From positions 186,001-250,000 of the forward strand of contig CAYOFF010000001.1 of the NCBI GenBank assembly GCA_964403415.1: a DNA stretch of 64,000 nucleotides, written 5' to 3'. The DNA comes from CAYOFF01 sp964403415. GTDB taxonomy: Bacteria; Patescibacteriota; Gracilibacteria; Absconditabacterales; Absconditicoccaceae. Every line of letters begins with the position of its first letter. The stretch's first letter is position 1. The notes under the pieces were generated by a model. It had not been told where the DNA came from, did no database searches, and worked only from the letters and a program-made list of their open reading frames with translations. The position numbers and the translations under genes were made by a program. This document shows positions 11,290 through 22,605 of this stretch, piece by piece.

Positions 11290-11405
11290 TGCGATGTTGT
11301 GAGTAAAAAATTTATATTATTGTGTATTGTAAGTATGCTGACTCTATCTCAGAAATGCAAAAAATCTCCGAGTATGGTGAATGATTTTTATGTATGCACA
11401 TTGTA

Positions 11406-11434
11406 TTGACATATGCGCCTTCTATGGGTATAAT
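11406..11434 (+). promoter_or_regulatory. Consensus sigma-70 promoter for the 11473 gene
   Basis: TTGACA (11406-11411), 17-bp spacer, TATAAT (11429-11434): a perfect consensus promoter, 39 nt before ATG 11473. Confidence 0.9.
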
Positions 11435-11472
11435 TGCAGAGCAAACAAAATCTAGAACAAAAATAAAAAGAT

Positions 11473-11994
11473 ATGAAAGCTCGTGCATTAAAAGCTAATA
11501 TTCAACGTGTCGCCAGGTGGTTCGCAATGTTTTATGCGCAAAACTCATTTCGTATTTTTCTTTGGTACGGGTTGATGGGATTTGTCGTGTCAATTTACGT
11601 GAACCGTTTGGGAGGATTCCCGACGTATATCCTTCCCTTGCTTTGGTCGTTTATGTTGTTTGGATTCGTGGTTTTGTTCGATGTTTTAGGGCTGATTGTT
11701 CAACCCAAGGTATTGGCAAATCCATCCCGTCTGAACGAGTATGATCCTACACCATTTTCTGAAGGCGGTAGAAAGCAAGGATTTATGTGGGGTACCACAG
11801 TTGTTTTCCTTCTTACTACTGAACTTCCTTTGACGGTTTTTATACTGCCGATCATAGTTGGTATTGTATTAGCTGTCTTTGACGAATGGGAGGAATTGTA
11901 CTATGATCACTGGTTTTGGGGAAGCGTTATTACAGGTGTTGCAATGACGATATCCAACGCAATCATGCTGGGGTACTGGGGAATCTTTCTCTAA
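11473..11994 (+). CDS. Multi-pass membrane protein without UGA codons
   Basis: 173 residues with about four transmembrane segments (near residues 28-45, 52-72, 108-132 and 148-170). There is a cytosolic-looking polar loop at 75-105 and a positively charged N-terminus. Family not recognised. All of its roughly 17 glycines use GGN codons and none use TGA, unlike the flanking giant genes where TGA is a common Gly codon. It has its own consensus promoter and a strong hairpin 32 nt after the TAA stop, so it is an independent transcription unit. The codon pattern could mean recent acquisition from a standard-code organism or stronger selection on a well-expressed gene. Confidence 0.85.
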   Translation: MKARALKANIQRVARWFAMFYAQNSFRIFLWYGLMGFVVSIYVNRLGGFPTYILPLLWSFMLFGFVVLFDVLGLIVQPKVLANPSRLNEYDPTPFSEGGRKQGFMWGTTVVFLLTTELPLTVFILPIIVGIVLAVFDEWEELYYDHWFWGSVITGVAMTISNAIMLGYWGIFL

Positions 11995-12025
11995 CATGTT
12001 GAATCTATGCTAAACATTGTCTTGA

Positions 12026-12051
12026 GCGGTCCGACGTATCTGTCGGGCCGC
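12026..12051 (+). terminator. GC-rich hairpin after the membrane-protein gene
   Basis: GCGGTCCGAC-GTATCT-GTCGGGCCGC forms a 10-bp stem with one G.T pair, 32 nt downstream of the stop at 11994. The T tract after it is weak, so it may act as an mRNA-stabilising 3' hairpin or an inefficient terminator. Confidence 0.65.
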
Positions 12052-12111
12052 CTCTCGTTATAGACAGTTCTTACATATTGTGGCGAAGTGTGACTATATG
12101 TTCTCTATATG

Positions 12112-12144
12112 CCTCTATTCTTCGACTGTGTAGAGGTTTTTTTT
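12112..12144 (+). terminator. Rho-independent terminator
   Basis: CCTCTA ... TAGAGG stem with a 13-nt loop followed by eight T. It lies between the membrane-protein gene and the promoter of the hydrolase gene. Confidence 0.7.
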
Positions 12145-12245
12145 GTATATTTTTGAAGATTTAAGAAGATTTTTGGGCGGGGGTTTTGGGTATGGATTTT
12201 TGAGGGTGCCGGTAGGGTGCAAATGGCTAGAAATGCCTCGTGTAT

Positions 12246-12274
12246 TTGACAATTTTCGTGCTTGTCGGTATAGT
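12246..12274 (+). promoter_or_regulatory. Sigma-70 promoter for the cell-wall hydrolase gene
   Basis: TTGACA (12246-12251), 17-bp spacer, TATAGT (12269-12274). It decides the start of the downstream gene: ATG 12314 lies 40 nt after the -10 box, whereas the in-frame ATG 12233 is upstream of the promoter. Confidence 0.8.
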
Positions 12275-12313
12275 TATTTTGGATATTTTGAACTTTATTT
12301 TTTGGTTGATGAG

Positions 12314-15300
12314 ATGGGAGAGTTTGGACGTACAGGGTATGAGAAGTTTGAGGACCTGGATCCTATAGAAACAGTAAACGTGCAGTGATCTCTTCCTGCC
12401 GGTATAGAGCTACGTTTCGATAAGAAACAGCAAAAACTTGTGTTTGTGGATGTGAGCGATCCGAGCAAGACGGGAGCCGCTATTCCAGTTCTCAATACCA
12501 TTGATCTCAAGACCTTTACTACTACGTGAGTGCTTCCTTCTCAAACCGTCTATCTTGAGAGCACGATATGAGCAGGTTGGTCGTTGTTGAAGTTTAGGCG
12601 TGTGTGAAATGCACTAACCGTAACCGTAGAGAAGAAAGCTCATCCTATCAAGACAGTTGGTCGTATGCCTGCTGGGGATTGGTTTGTGGGTGATGTGCGT
12701 AAGACAGGTGATTACAATACGATTATAGAATTGATGCCAAAAAAGACGACATGACCAAATACTCCCCCAAAATCTTTTCCGGAGGGAAAAATTGCTTTTG
12801 CGGATGTAGATCGTGATGGAAAACAACAGCAAAAGCAATTCTCTATCAAAGAAGGCGTCGGCGTATCTGCGAAAGATGTCTACTATACACTGACTGTCCG
12901 CAATGTACAATGAACGCTCGAAGTGAGCTTAGCAAAGACACTTCCAGAGACGTTGAAAAAAGAGACGACACTTTCTGTGGCGCCGGAGAGAAACCTGTAT
13001 GTAACGAAACCATTTGCAGGATCTTTGGGGTTGTCTTCAGATAAGAGGTCTTTGGTCGTTAAAGGGGCTGATGGAGAGACATTGAGATTTATCAATCTAA
13101 GTACATATGTCGAGCTACAAAAGCCAGGGGGGAAGATGGTTAGTTTTTGAAATGATCTTATAACAATTGATAATGCGACGTACCGTATATCGTTGAAAAA
13201 CGTTGCCTGAGTACTTGAAGTGACTGTGGAAGAGTATGTGCCGGTTGCAAAAGATATTCAATGGCTTGGTGATCGAAGAAAAAATACGTTGTGAGGACGG
13301 AAGACGACGGTGGTCGAAAATCCTAGATGGTTTGTGTGTTTACAGCATGCAAAGACAGGAGAATTTGCTAAGGATGCCGATGGCCATGTGATTGAACTGC
13401 CTCTTACGACAGACGATTTTGTTCGAGAGAGCTCAACACCGGAGTGAAGATTGGTTGCGTATGAAGTTACGTTTGCTTGAACGAAGATGAATTTCTATCT
13501 AAAAAAAGAGCATGGTGTGGCATATGTTGCTGCCGAATCTTTGGATGTTCCTGGTGATGTAGAGATAGATTCTTTTGCATGAGTTTTTTCCAAATGAAGA
13601 CTGGTTCCAGCGACGTGGTTTATTAGTGATACGTTGACCAAAGAAGCGTTTGCGGAAAAACATACATTGCCTGTAATTGTGAGAGAGGCGTGAAAACCAG
13701 ATAAAAAAATTAATGTAGTATTTACGAGTGATGAGGTGCTGAGAAGACCAAGTGGCGCTGTGCCTGGTGGACTCAACTATCCGGGTGCTAAGGTCAGTAA
13801 AGAGGTGGTTGCGGATGGTGTGACGTATGTACTGACGTTTGAGAATAGAAAAGGCATCGTATATGGACATGTGGAAAATAGAAATGTACCGGTGGAGGCC
13901 AAAGAAGATCTTGTGGTGCAGGTTAATATGGAGCCGCAGGAAACGTTTGGGACGCCATTGATTGATAAAGAACTTTTTGATGGAAAAGAGATTTATTGAT
14001 TCTACAAAAAACTTGAACCGGCGTATGTGATAAAGGATCCTAAACATCAGGAAAGATTTGCTAGATTGACGCTTGGGAGAGATCGTTTGGGTGCAATCAC
14101 TGGTACAAGAACGGATTTTGATGTGTATCGTGATGATAAACTAGATCCGTTTAGTGTGGATCATCCGGGGCAAGTAGGTCTTTTTGATGATTCATTGATG
14201 GATATTGATATGACCCAGTTCAAGGATCCTGCATCGTGATGGATCAAAACAGCAGAAGGATATAAGAAGTGAATTCCTGCTGAAGATGTGTGGTGAAGAT
14301 ATGATGAAGATGGTCCATGGGAGGTAACAGCAAAACTCGAACCAAGGTTTATGGAATACAATGAGACGTTGCCAGTAACGGATCCAGAAAGAGTAAATAC
14401 AGGAAAGACAACCAAGCGCGTCAAAAAACAAGTCGGATATATGTTGCGTATGGAACTCAATATCCCTCCTACATCAAGATTTTGGCAGGAAGATAAGAAG
14501 TTGGGTGATATTATGCCTGACCTGAGTGTGTTTGTTCCTAATGTCCCAGATCTCGTGCCTGATAGACTCAAAAAACGATGGGAGAGAGCCCAAGATCGAT
14601 GGAGTAGTAGAGGAGATAGGTCTGAGGTGGATAGCAGAAATAATTTTGTAGATATCAAAGAAACACAAGGTCTCAATATGCTCTGGCCTGTCCCTTGAGG
14701 AAAAACTGTATATGATAGAGACCCGTTTGCGTCTGGTCAGGATTGGTGATGGAGAGATCGTCCTACATCTTCTTGATCGGTTTTCCATGAGGCTATTGAT
14801 ATCAATCATCCGAATGATGCAAAGTGAACCGCGGATGTTGTAGCGGCATTGGGTGGGAAAGTGGTAGTTACAGAAGACTCAGAGACGAAGTGAGTTAGAT
14901 GAGACTATACTGTTAGAATTTACCCGTCTGAACAGGTTACAATTGGAGGAAAGAAGAGACATATTATGCTCAAGTATCATCACGTCAACAAGGTCTCTGT
15001 GCCTACATGATGAGAGGTTCAAAAATGACAGAGTATTGCCAAGATAAGTCCTAATCTTGATTCTGATCATAAGACAGGGCCTCATTTGCATTTTGAGGTA
15101 GTTATTCTTGAAAAAGAAGGCAAAGAATATTCATCGTCTAAGAGGCCATTTACGTACAAGAGACCATGAAGTACGACGGAAAAACATACGACTGATACAG
15201 TGAATCCACTTTGGTTTTTTACCAAGGCGACATCGTGATATGATCCATCAGTGACAGGTCAAGTGCCGGAAGGATACAATGATCTTGGTGCAGATTTGAG

Positions 15301-16522
15301 CAAGGAACAGAAAGAAAATATAAATAAGGTTGGTCAATTCTATGCAGATTTTGTGAATGCTATGGAGGGAGACTCGTCTACCAACAAGGAAGCGCTCAGC
15401 CTCATACAACTATGAGATGTTATAGGATTGTGTGGATGTGAGAGTGGGTATGGTGTACACAATGTTGTGAATCCCAGCGGTTTTGCGTGATGGTTTCAAG
15501 TGGATACCAACCCTAGAAAAAATATGTACGCAGCTATCAAGGATTGAGGGGCGACATACTTTCCGAGGTGATTTATTGAATGATTCATTGATAAGCCGCC
15601 ATACAATCACCTCAAAAGTCCTAAGGATCCTATCTATCTTGATCCGCAGAAGAATACATATATTGGTCTATGTATGTTGTATGAAAAAGCAGTCAATCAA
15701 GTGAAATGATGATACAAAGTGAACCCGACAAGTTTTGATAGAAAACATGATATTCTCAATAAGATATCACGCCTAGGAAATTATAAGCAGGGCACGAAAA
15801 AACATTTGGAAGATAGGTGATTGGATGTGAATCCTAATGATGCTATGCTAGATGACCTTATCGCTAAAATTCAGGCAAATAATGATAATCTCAGAGAAAG
15901 ATATCTCCTCCTTATTCATTATGGTGGCATGATGTGAAAGGACTCGTGATCACAGGAAGATCATAGTATGTATCATGCGCTTGCTGCCCTCTATCTTTCG
16001 GAGTGACCATTTTTGAAGTGATGATCCGCAAGTGTGTCAGAGTGAAATGATGGAGGTAGTACATGATGAGGCGGTGCGTCGTGATGAGGTGAGAGTGGTG
16101 AACGGAGGCCGGAAACTCCAGTAAACAAGGTATTTTCGGATCAAGAAATTGATGATATTATTCATGAGCGTGGAAAGACAACATTTGATGCTTCGAATGG
16201 ATGAGTGAGATATGTGGATGGTAAGGATATTTTGATGTATACACCATTCGTATATAAATGACAGGTGTTTGGTTGAAATCTAAGTACATGATGATCACGA
16301 TATCATATTGCATGGAAAGGACAGGATTTGTATGTTATACGTGATGCTACAAAGACTGTAACTAAGATAGATATGTCGCGTTTTGAGCATGATAAGAAAA
16401 AACATATTGGTTGGACAAAACCGTGACAGTCATATAGCATTGATGGAAGGACGGTTACGTTTACTTACAAATTAGATAACGCCAGTAAGACGAAATTTAT
16501 TATGTGAGCTGAAGAGTTCTAA
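12314..16522 (+). CDS. Giant cell-wall hydrolase: M23 peptidase plus lytic-transglycosylase-like domain
   Basis: 1402 residues, table-25 frame ending at TAA. The first 650 residues are beta-rich repeats of unknown type. An M23 (LytM/lysostaphin) zinc endopeptidase domain follows: HEAID near residue 825 gives the first ligands and HLHFE near residue 924 the last, with GG-V and H-I-M-L-K-Y-H-H between. A second domain at about 1035-1130 has CESGYGVHN..NPSGFAGWFQ, the Glu-Ser-Gly and Gly-x-x-Q pattern of lysozyme-like lytic transglycosylases, with a candidate catalytic Glu near 1043. A Gly/Ser linker encoded largely by TGA leads to a C-terminal beta domain. No clear signal peptide is visible from ATG 12314. 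It could cut both peptide and glycan bonds of peptidoglycan, its own or a host's (inference). The next gene is 33 nt downstream. Confidence 0.9.
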
Positions 16523-16555
16523 CTATTTTTATTTTGTAATGTGGTGTAGCGATTT

Positions 16556-19500
16556 ATGGCAGGTAACGATGATGCAGCACGTCCTCAGCAACATCCGGAA
16601 CGTCGTACAGATGGCGGTCGTGATGATGGTGCGGATAAACTACAACAGGAAATTAGTACAGATGTTACTAATGCTGCTTTGTCGGAACTTGATCGTCAGC
16701 TGTGAGATGGTAAACAAGCATGAATTGATCTTGTGGAGTTATGATCATCAACGGAGAATCCCCAATGAGCTATTGTTGAACAAGCAGAAAGAGAAAAAGA
16801 GCAGCTCGCTTCTACAGCGCTTTCTTATCTACAATCAAAAGGTTTTGAAAAGAAAACAATACGTGATCTTGAACAGTCTCCAGACCAACAAGCCAGAATG
16901 GCTTTATTTGCAGTATATTGGAGCTGTGCGGTAGATCTTATATGAGGGGCTTGTTCTTCACAATTCCCAGCTGATCGAAAAACATCATGATTTACGGCTG
17001 AACATATTGCAGCAGTAAAGACATTTTTTGCTGCACACAAACAAGATGTCTTGACGCCTACAGGAGTACGTAAATATATTCGTACACCATCGCCTTTGCA
17101 GGAACAGCTTTTGAAGTTTTTGGAGTGATGATCTGTGCTTGCTCAGGATATTGTTGCGCATGAATGGTGACGTATGGTAGATAAAATTGAGCAGCATGGT
17201 CCCACGCTTATGGAACAATATACGAGAGATCTCGCCTTGGTAGGACAACATGGTACAGGGTCTGAGGGCGTCTCTGAGGGGAATGCTAGTACAAATTCTA
17301 ATGGAAATAAGACGGGTTGATTTTGGTGAAATATGTCAGACAAACTTGCTAAACTATGAACGCCAAAAAATCTGGCTATCGTGTGAGCAGTAGCGGTTGG
17401 GGGATATATGTGATGGAGATTGTTGAAAGATTCCTGGGTGGGGAAAAAAGTAAGTGGTTTTTGGAACTGGCTGACAGGCAAAAAAGATGATGCAGAAAAG
17501 AAAGAAGATAAGGAAGGTGAGTGATGGTTTGATGGTGCATTGAATAAACTATTGCAGGCCTGACTTGTGGCAGGATGATTATATGGAGTGTATAGGCTTA
17601 TTCAGCATTATTATCCAGATCTTGATCTCAAGTGATGGTTTGGCATATGAGGAAAGGACTGAGAAAAGGATGCTTGAGCGTGAACTGGAGGCGGATGATG
17701 ATGAGTGTGATCTCCTGAAGAACAAGTAGCAACTGCGCATGAGCAGCTTGCTGCTAGTCCTGTGTATGCACAGCAAGCTGACAAAGTAGCGGGCGCAGTG
17801 AATGCCTACTTTTTGGCAGTGTGAGGTGATGCCGATATTCTAGGAGATGGAGAGGCGGAACAGGGCGCATGATGACTTTCTGTAGCACTGCTTGCTTCAC
17901 AAGGTAATGTGGGAGAGTTGCTTGATGTGGCAAGTTATCAGCGTCTCCTCGAGCAAGCTACACAGTGACCGATTGAAAAAATACGAGAGGAGATGAAGTG
18001 ATGGTGAACGCAGCGTCTTCAGGCTTTTCACAAGTGATTGCAGGCGTATGCGGAGTCTCAGACGAATATTGTGTCTAGTGCGCTTATGAGCGGTGTAGCT
18101 TCATTGGTATGAGGTGTGATACCCACGTGACCTGATGCATTGACAGCTGCTCAACAGATGAAGATTCTTTTGAGAAAGCAGCTGAATGTATTGACGTGGT
18201 TGCATGAGGCGCGCGCAAGATTATACGAAAGCGAAAGTTGCGCGCCGGAGGAGATCCTGACCTGATTTATGCAACAACCATTGATAGGTACAAATGGTCA
18301 GGATGCGGTGACCTTCCTTGAACAAAAATGATGTTTGCATGTTGTTCCGTCCGCAGAAGTGCATCAAGCGACGCAAGCGCATACACAAGAGAACGAGCAT
18401 ATTCAGAAAGAACTGCAAGAACTCAGGCAAGATCCGGAAAAGAATAAACAAGAACTCAAAGAAATGTGTGATGCGTACGTAGAGGAGGTAGATGAGTATG
18501 GCGCAAGAAGTTGGGCAAGTAAGTGGTTCTCATGACTACACGAGGTGTTTAGTATGGAAGTGAAGGATACCAAAGCACTTCTGGAGGCAACGGGATATAC
18601 GCCACTTGCTGAGGAGCTTACACGTGGAGCCAAAGAAATTAGTTCAAAAATAGCTCGTGGTGAACAGGTGACACAGCAAGACTATGATCATCTTGCGTCT
18701 GCGCATGATCGTTATACGAGATTTTTGAATGAGTTTACTGCACAACGTCTCGTAGTGACGGAGGAGATGGATGCACAGTGAAGAAAAAAACTATCTCTCG
18801 TAGATAGATGACGATATGCGGCTCTTGTGTATGGGAAGGATGTAGCGCGCGCGGCAGGCGATGTCTGACATGGTGCTGTGTCTCTGGTGATGTCTGACAA
18901 TAAGCGAGAAGGAGCTATGGAATTGGCAGGCGGATATATTGCACTCGAACGATATACGTATCCTTGGAGGAAAATGCTTGGCGGTATAGGTATGAGGAGT
19001 GCAGGCGTACTGAGGCCCGTAGGTCGAGTAATGAATAGACTTTCTCCTACGGAGTATGTGATCAAAAAAACATTTATTGAGCTGAGTAAAGTGACGGCGT
19101 CATCCTGAAACGAAACCTTGAAAGGTATCGGGGCTAAGTGAATTGCGTTGTTTCGTTATAGAGGTCCGGATGCAGCTCAACATCTGATTCGTGATTTCTT
19201 GCTTGGACGTATAGATGAGGCAACAGCCTCTGCAGTTGCACGTACGAGGGAACTTGGCAATGCAAGTGATATCGTAGAACTGCTTATCAAAAATGGCGCG
19301 TTACCAGATTATGATACAGCAAGAGTCTTTGTGCGTTACGCTGAAAATCCTATATTGAGAAATCGTATTGTTACAATCAAGAGAGTCTGGCTTGCTAAGA
19401 GGGCAAAGATAGCATTAGGAGCTCACTCTGAAGCAATGAAACTTCTTAACGAGATGAAGAGACTTGATGATATGATAGAAAAGATTCCTGATAAAACCGA

Positions 19501-21955
19501 GCAAGAAGCACTTCGTGCGATGATGACGACGGTGGCTGATCTTGAGAAAGCAAAAGCAATTATCGCGCAGCGAAATAAATTTCGTAGTGTTTTTCAGGCG
19601 TTTGTATCTGCAAATTCATGACTCTCTGCTACGCAACGATGACGCGCATTGTGAACGTGGTTGGCGACCATCGATGACGTCAAAAACTCCAAGGCACTTT
19701 TGGTGGCGTTGGGAGAGTTTAATAAACTCATGTTTCGCAGCGCTCAACTATTGAGAAGCATTCAAGCAGCAAATGCACAACTACTTCGTGGCGCAGTTGA
19801 GTTGAGTGAACAGATGTTGGTGAGTATGAAATGAGGTGTACAAAAACTTATTGTGTATCTCAAAACCACTCAACTTGCTAAAAGTCCCTATGTTGCCAAA
19901 ACACAACTTATGATACGCGAGCTTGAGGAAGCGATGCGCTTACAATGATCTGCATTTAGCGAGCGCTTGCGTCTGATTGCGCAGAGATTTCCAAGCATAT
20001 GACCCCATTTGTGACGCATAGCGAGAGTTGCGGGCGTGGGGCTAGGTGTTGTGACGGTGCTTTTTGGGTCAGTTGTGGCTTATCAAGCATGGCAGGAAGC
20101 CAAATACTTGGATGTGGTTAATCCTGAAATGTGAACTCGTACGCGTGAATATGCGTGAGATCAGTTGCTGTTTACGGGACTTAGTGGTGCACTTATTTTT
20201 GTACCAGGACCATGATGGGTGGTGTTGTGATGAGAGGCGGTAGTGTCATGACTGAAGCGATGATCTGACGCTTTGTATGAGACAGAACGCGCATATAGAC
20301 AGACGGTACTGCAGCTGATGCAAGAATGAAAATCCGTTATTCTTCAACAACTCGTACATCATGCATTTGGACAGCACGGAGTAGATCGTTGAACCAAGGA
20401 AAAATTTGCGAGATTTTGGTGAGGATGAGTAGATTTTGATTTTCTTGCACACAACTCTACACAAAATGCTATAGAGGCGTATTTGCGTTTGACGTACGCG
20501 GCGCAAGATCCTTCTGGAATCGGTTGGATGACGACACTTACTCCGGAAGAACAGCAAAAAAGCATGTGAGCAAATAATATCGATGCTGCACTATTGGAGG
20601 ATGCCGCGCAGCGTATAGATAAACAAGTGCAGGCATCTGTGGCGTATCTCAAACAGGCATTGGGTACAAAGACAGTTACAGAAGACTATGTTGTATGGGA
20701 ACAAAAGACAGTAGAGGCCAATAAGGGCATGCGTTTTTGACCGAGTACAAGACAAGAAAAAATTCCTGTACATAAGACGGGTGCGCCAAGGGAGGTTGTG
20801 AATATCATGCCGATGCTTCTTGGACAGTCGATAGATGGTGATGCCTATGCCTATTTGCAGTGACTGTTTGCGGAGTCTGTGTATGCGACGACTAATGTGG
20901 GTGATGTTGCGCTTTCTCCTCAGCGTGTAGGTGAGGATATTGTGCGTTGGCAAAGAGAAGTCGATACAGATATTGCTTACAAAAAATCTTTGGATAGTTT
21001 GTATCTCCACAATAAGACGGTACTTGCGCATATGAGTATGCAGGCGGACAGGTTTGTACAGGAAAATATGGCATACGACACAGAACAGCATCTTCTACAA
21101 GCGCATGCACGTCAGTTGCGTGCGTATGTAAACGTGAAAGCTATGACGGAGTGACGGGATCCTACACAAGAACTTGCAAAAACATATATCACTAATGAAC
21201 AGGAGATGAGATGACTTTTGCTGACTGGTAAATTACAGCCAGTACTGACAGAGAAACCATTGGAGGATGCCTGATACACAGATGATCAAATCAAAGAGAT
21301 GCTCTGTATTTCGTGATATCCTGTGCAAGATTCGTTGTATAGGATTGCAACAGAAACGTTGTGAACTCCTACTAAAAATACACGTCAAGATCTCCAAAAT
21401 GTCTTTGCAGAAGTACATCAAAAACAACATGGTCTGTATGTAACATGAGATGGAAAATCAGTGGCAGTCTACAACGAACGGGATCCGAGAGACATGAAAG
21501 TCCCTCTTGATGTTCAGTGATATGCTGCGCATGCGGCATTGGTTGAACTTCAAGGTCGAGTAGGTATGTCTGCAAAAGAGTGAGATCTTGTGGAGACAGG
21601 CGGTACAGCAGAAAAAGAACTTAGCAGACTACAAGGCAAACGTTATTCAACGATTTTGTATGATATGATTACCATGACTGCAGTGAGAGATTATCCTCTC
21701 AAATTGATTGTTATGTATGGAAAGGAACAGAGAAACAAGCGATTTCGTTTACCGGTTCCTGAGGTAGGACGTTGTATCGAACTTGGATATCGTGATATGG
21801 GGCAGTACCAGTTTATGTGTCAAAGTACTTGAGAAATTCTCCTAAAATGACCATGAAAACAACCGGAAAATATGAAGGCAGTGATCGCTCGTGAGCCATC
21901 TTTGCAGCACTTACAGGATGAGTACGACGGTTTGGTTAGTAGGATGGCTGCATAA
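16556..21955 (+). CDS. Giant membrane-associated hypothetical protein (1799 residues)
   Basis: The largest gene of the window: ATG 16556 to TAA 21953-21955, open only if TGA is Gly. It is Gln/Asp/Ala-rich at the N-terminus. There is a hydrophobic segment near residues 272-292, then a very Gly-rich stretch near 375 with clustered TGA codons. A second group of hydrophobic segments lies near 1160-1235 (VVTVLFGSVVAYQAW and GALIFVPGPGGVVLGG). Between them are long helical and coiled-coil regions (for example around 590-640, Glu/Lys/Gln-rich). No catalytic motif recognised. It begins 33 nt after the hydrolase gene and is probably co-transcribed with it, which suggests a shared envelope function (inference). 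Confidence 0.85.
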
Positions 21956-22052
21956 GATACTCGCCTCAAAATATTTTTCTCCATAGAATGACTAAAAATG
22001 ACTTGTAAATTGTAATAATGTGAGTATTGACAAACCTTAAAAACATAATGTT

Positions 22053-22475
22053 ATGAAAGTAATCGCATTTGTCCCGTGGCTGGGATTGGTGTATTTGGCA
22101 ATCATTTTCGGTGGATTTGATCTAAATGCGTGCGAGTACCCATCGCACGTCATTGTACTGTTGGTGGTGTTTGTGTTAGATGTACTGCAGTTATCCTGGG
22201 AAAGATCTCAACGTATGAGTGTGCTCAATACGATCTACAGTATTTTGTATGTAGGGCTTATTGTGTTCGTCTTGTCACAGGGGCTTATGCAGTATAGCGT
22301 AAACACTGTCTTATTATTAGGCCTTACCATTATTGAGATCCTACTGACAGTTATTATTGGACGTGATTTGAGTCGCCTTAACGTTTTTGCAACAGAAACA
22401 CACGGAAATTGATCGTTTTTTGCCTTTATCTCCAGCCACTTCGTGCCCCCATGATTTCCTGTATTTCAGGAATAG
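22053..22475 (+). CDS. Small membrane protein; UGA near its end is an ambiguous stop
   Basis: Four hydrophobic segments fill residues 1-110 (FVPWLGLVYLAIIFGG, VIVLLVVFVLDVLQL and two more). Family not recognised. Up to 22409 every Gly is GGN. At 22410-22412 a TGA follows a natural-looking hydrophilic C-terminus. Read as Gly, it adds about 20 residues with a further TGA and ends at TAG 22473-22475. That stop lies inside the 3' arm of the terminator hairpin at 22445-22479. Coding through one's own terminator is unusual, so the ancestral stop was probably the TGA at 22410. I give the table-25 coordinates; the standard-code end would be 22412. A TTGACA at 22027 precedes the gene but has no well-placed -10 box. 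Confidence 0.75.
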
Positions 22476-22487
22476 GGGCTTTTTTTG
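22445..22487 (+). terminator. Rho-independent terminator overlapping the preceding ORF tail
   Basis: Outer stem GCCCC/GGGGC and inner stem TTCCTG/CAGGAA with a TATTT loop, then seven T. It overlaps the table-25 extension of the membrane-protein gene. Confidence 0.85.
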
Positions 22488-22542
22488 TATATATTTCTCT
22501 AATTTCTCACCTTTTTCTTCTTTAGTATCTTCTTTCTATTAT

Positions 22543-22570
22543 TTGACAGATCTTCTTTCGTATATACAAT
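22543..22570 (+). promoter_or_regulatory. Sigma-70-type promoter for the 22606 gene
   Basis: TTGACA (22543-22548), 16-bp spacer, TACAAT (22565-22570), 36 nt before ATG 22606. Same hexamers and spacing as the promoter at 7164. Confidence 0.75.
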
Positions 22571-22605
22571 ATATGTAGATATTTTTGTTTATTTTTTGTA
22601 GTATC

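Larger units (their letters stand above)
11995..12313. other. Intergenic region with two hairpins and one promoter
   Basis: The 319 nt hold the GC-rich hairpin at 12026, the terminator at 12112 and the promoter at 12246. An open frame reaches back to 12143 (TTG) with an ATG at 12233, but both lie upstream of the expected transcription start, so I see no separate gene here. Confidence 0.6.

Noticed and set aside
10724..11302. Plus-strand ORF with a polyglycine tract
   Set aside because: The translated composition (Cys/Phe/Ser-rich, no charge pattern) is not protein-like; it is the antisense of a better minus-strand gene.
12143..12313. Longer start (TTG 12143 or ATG 12233) for the hydrolase gene
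   Set aside because: A near-consensus promoter at 12246-12274 places transcription start after these codons.
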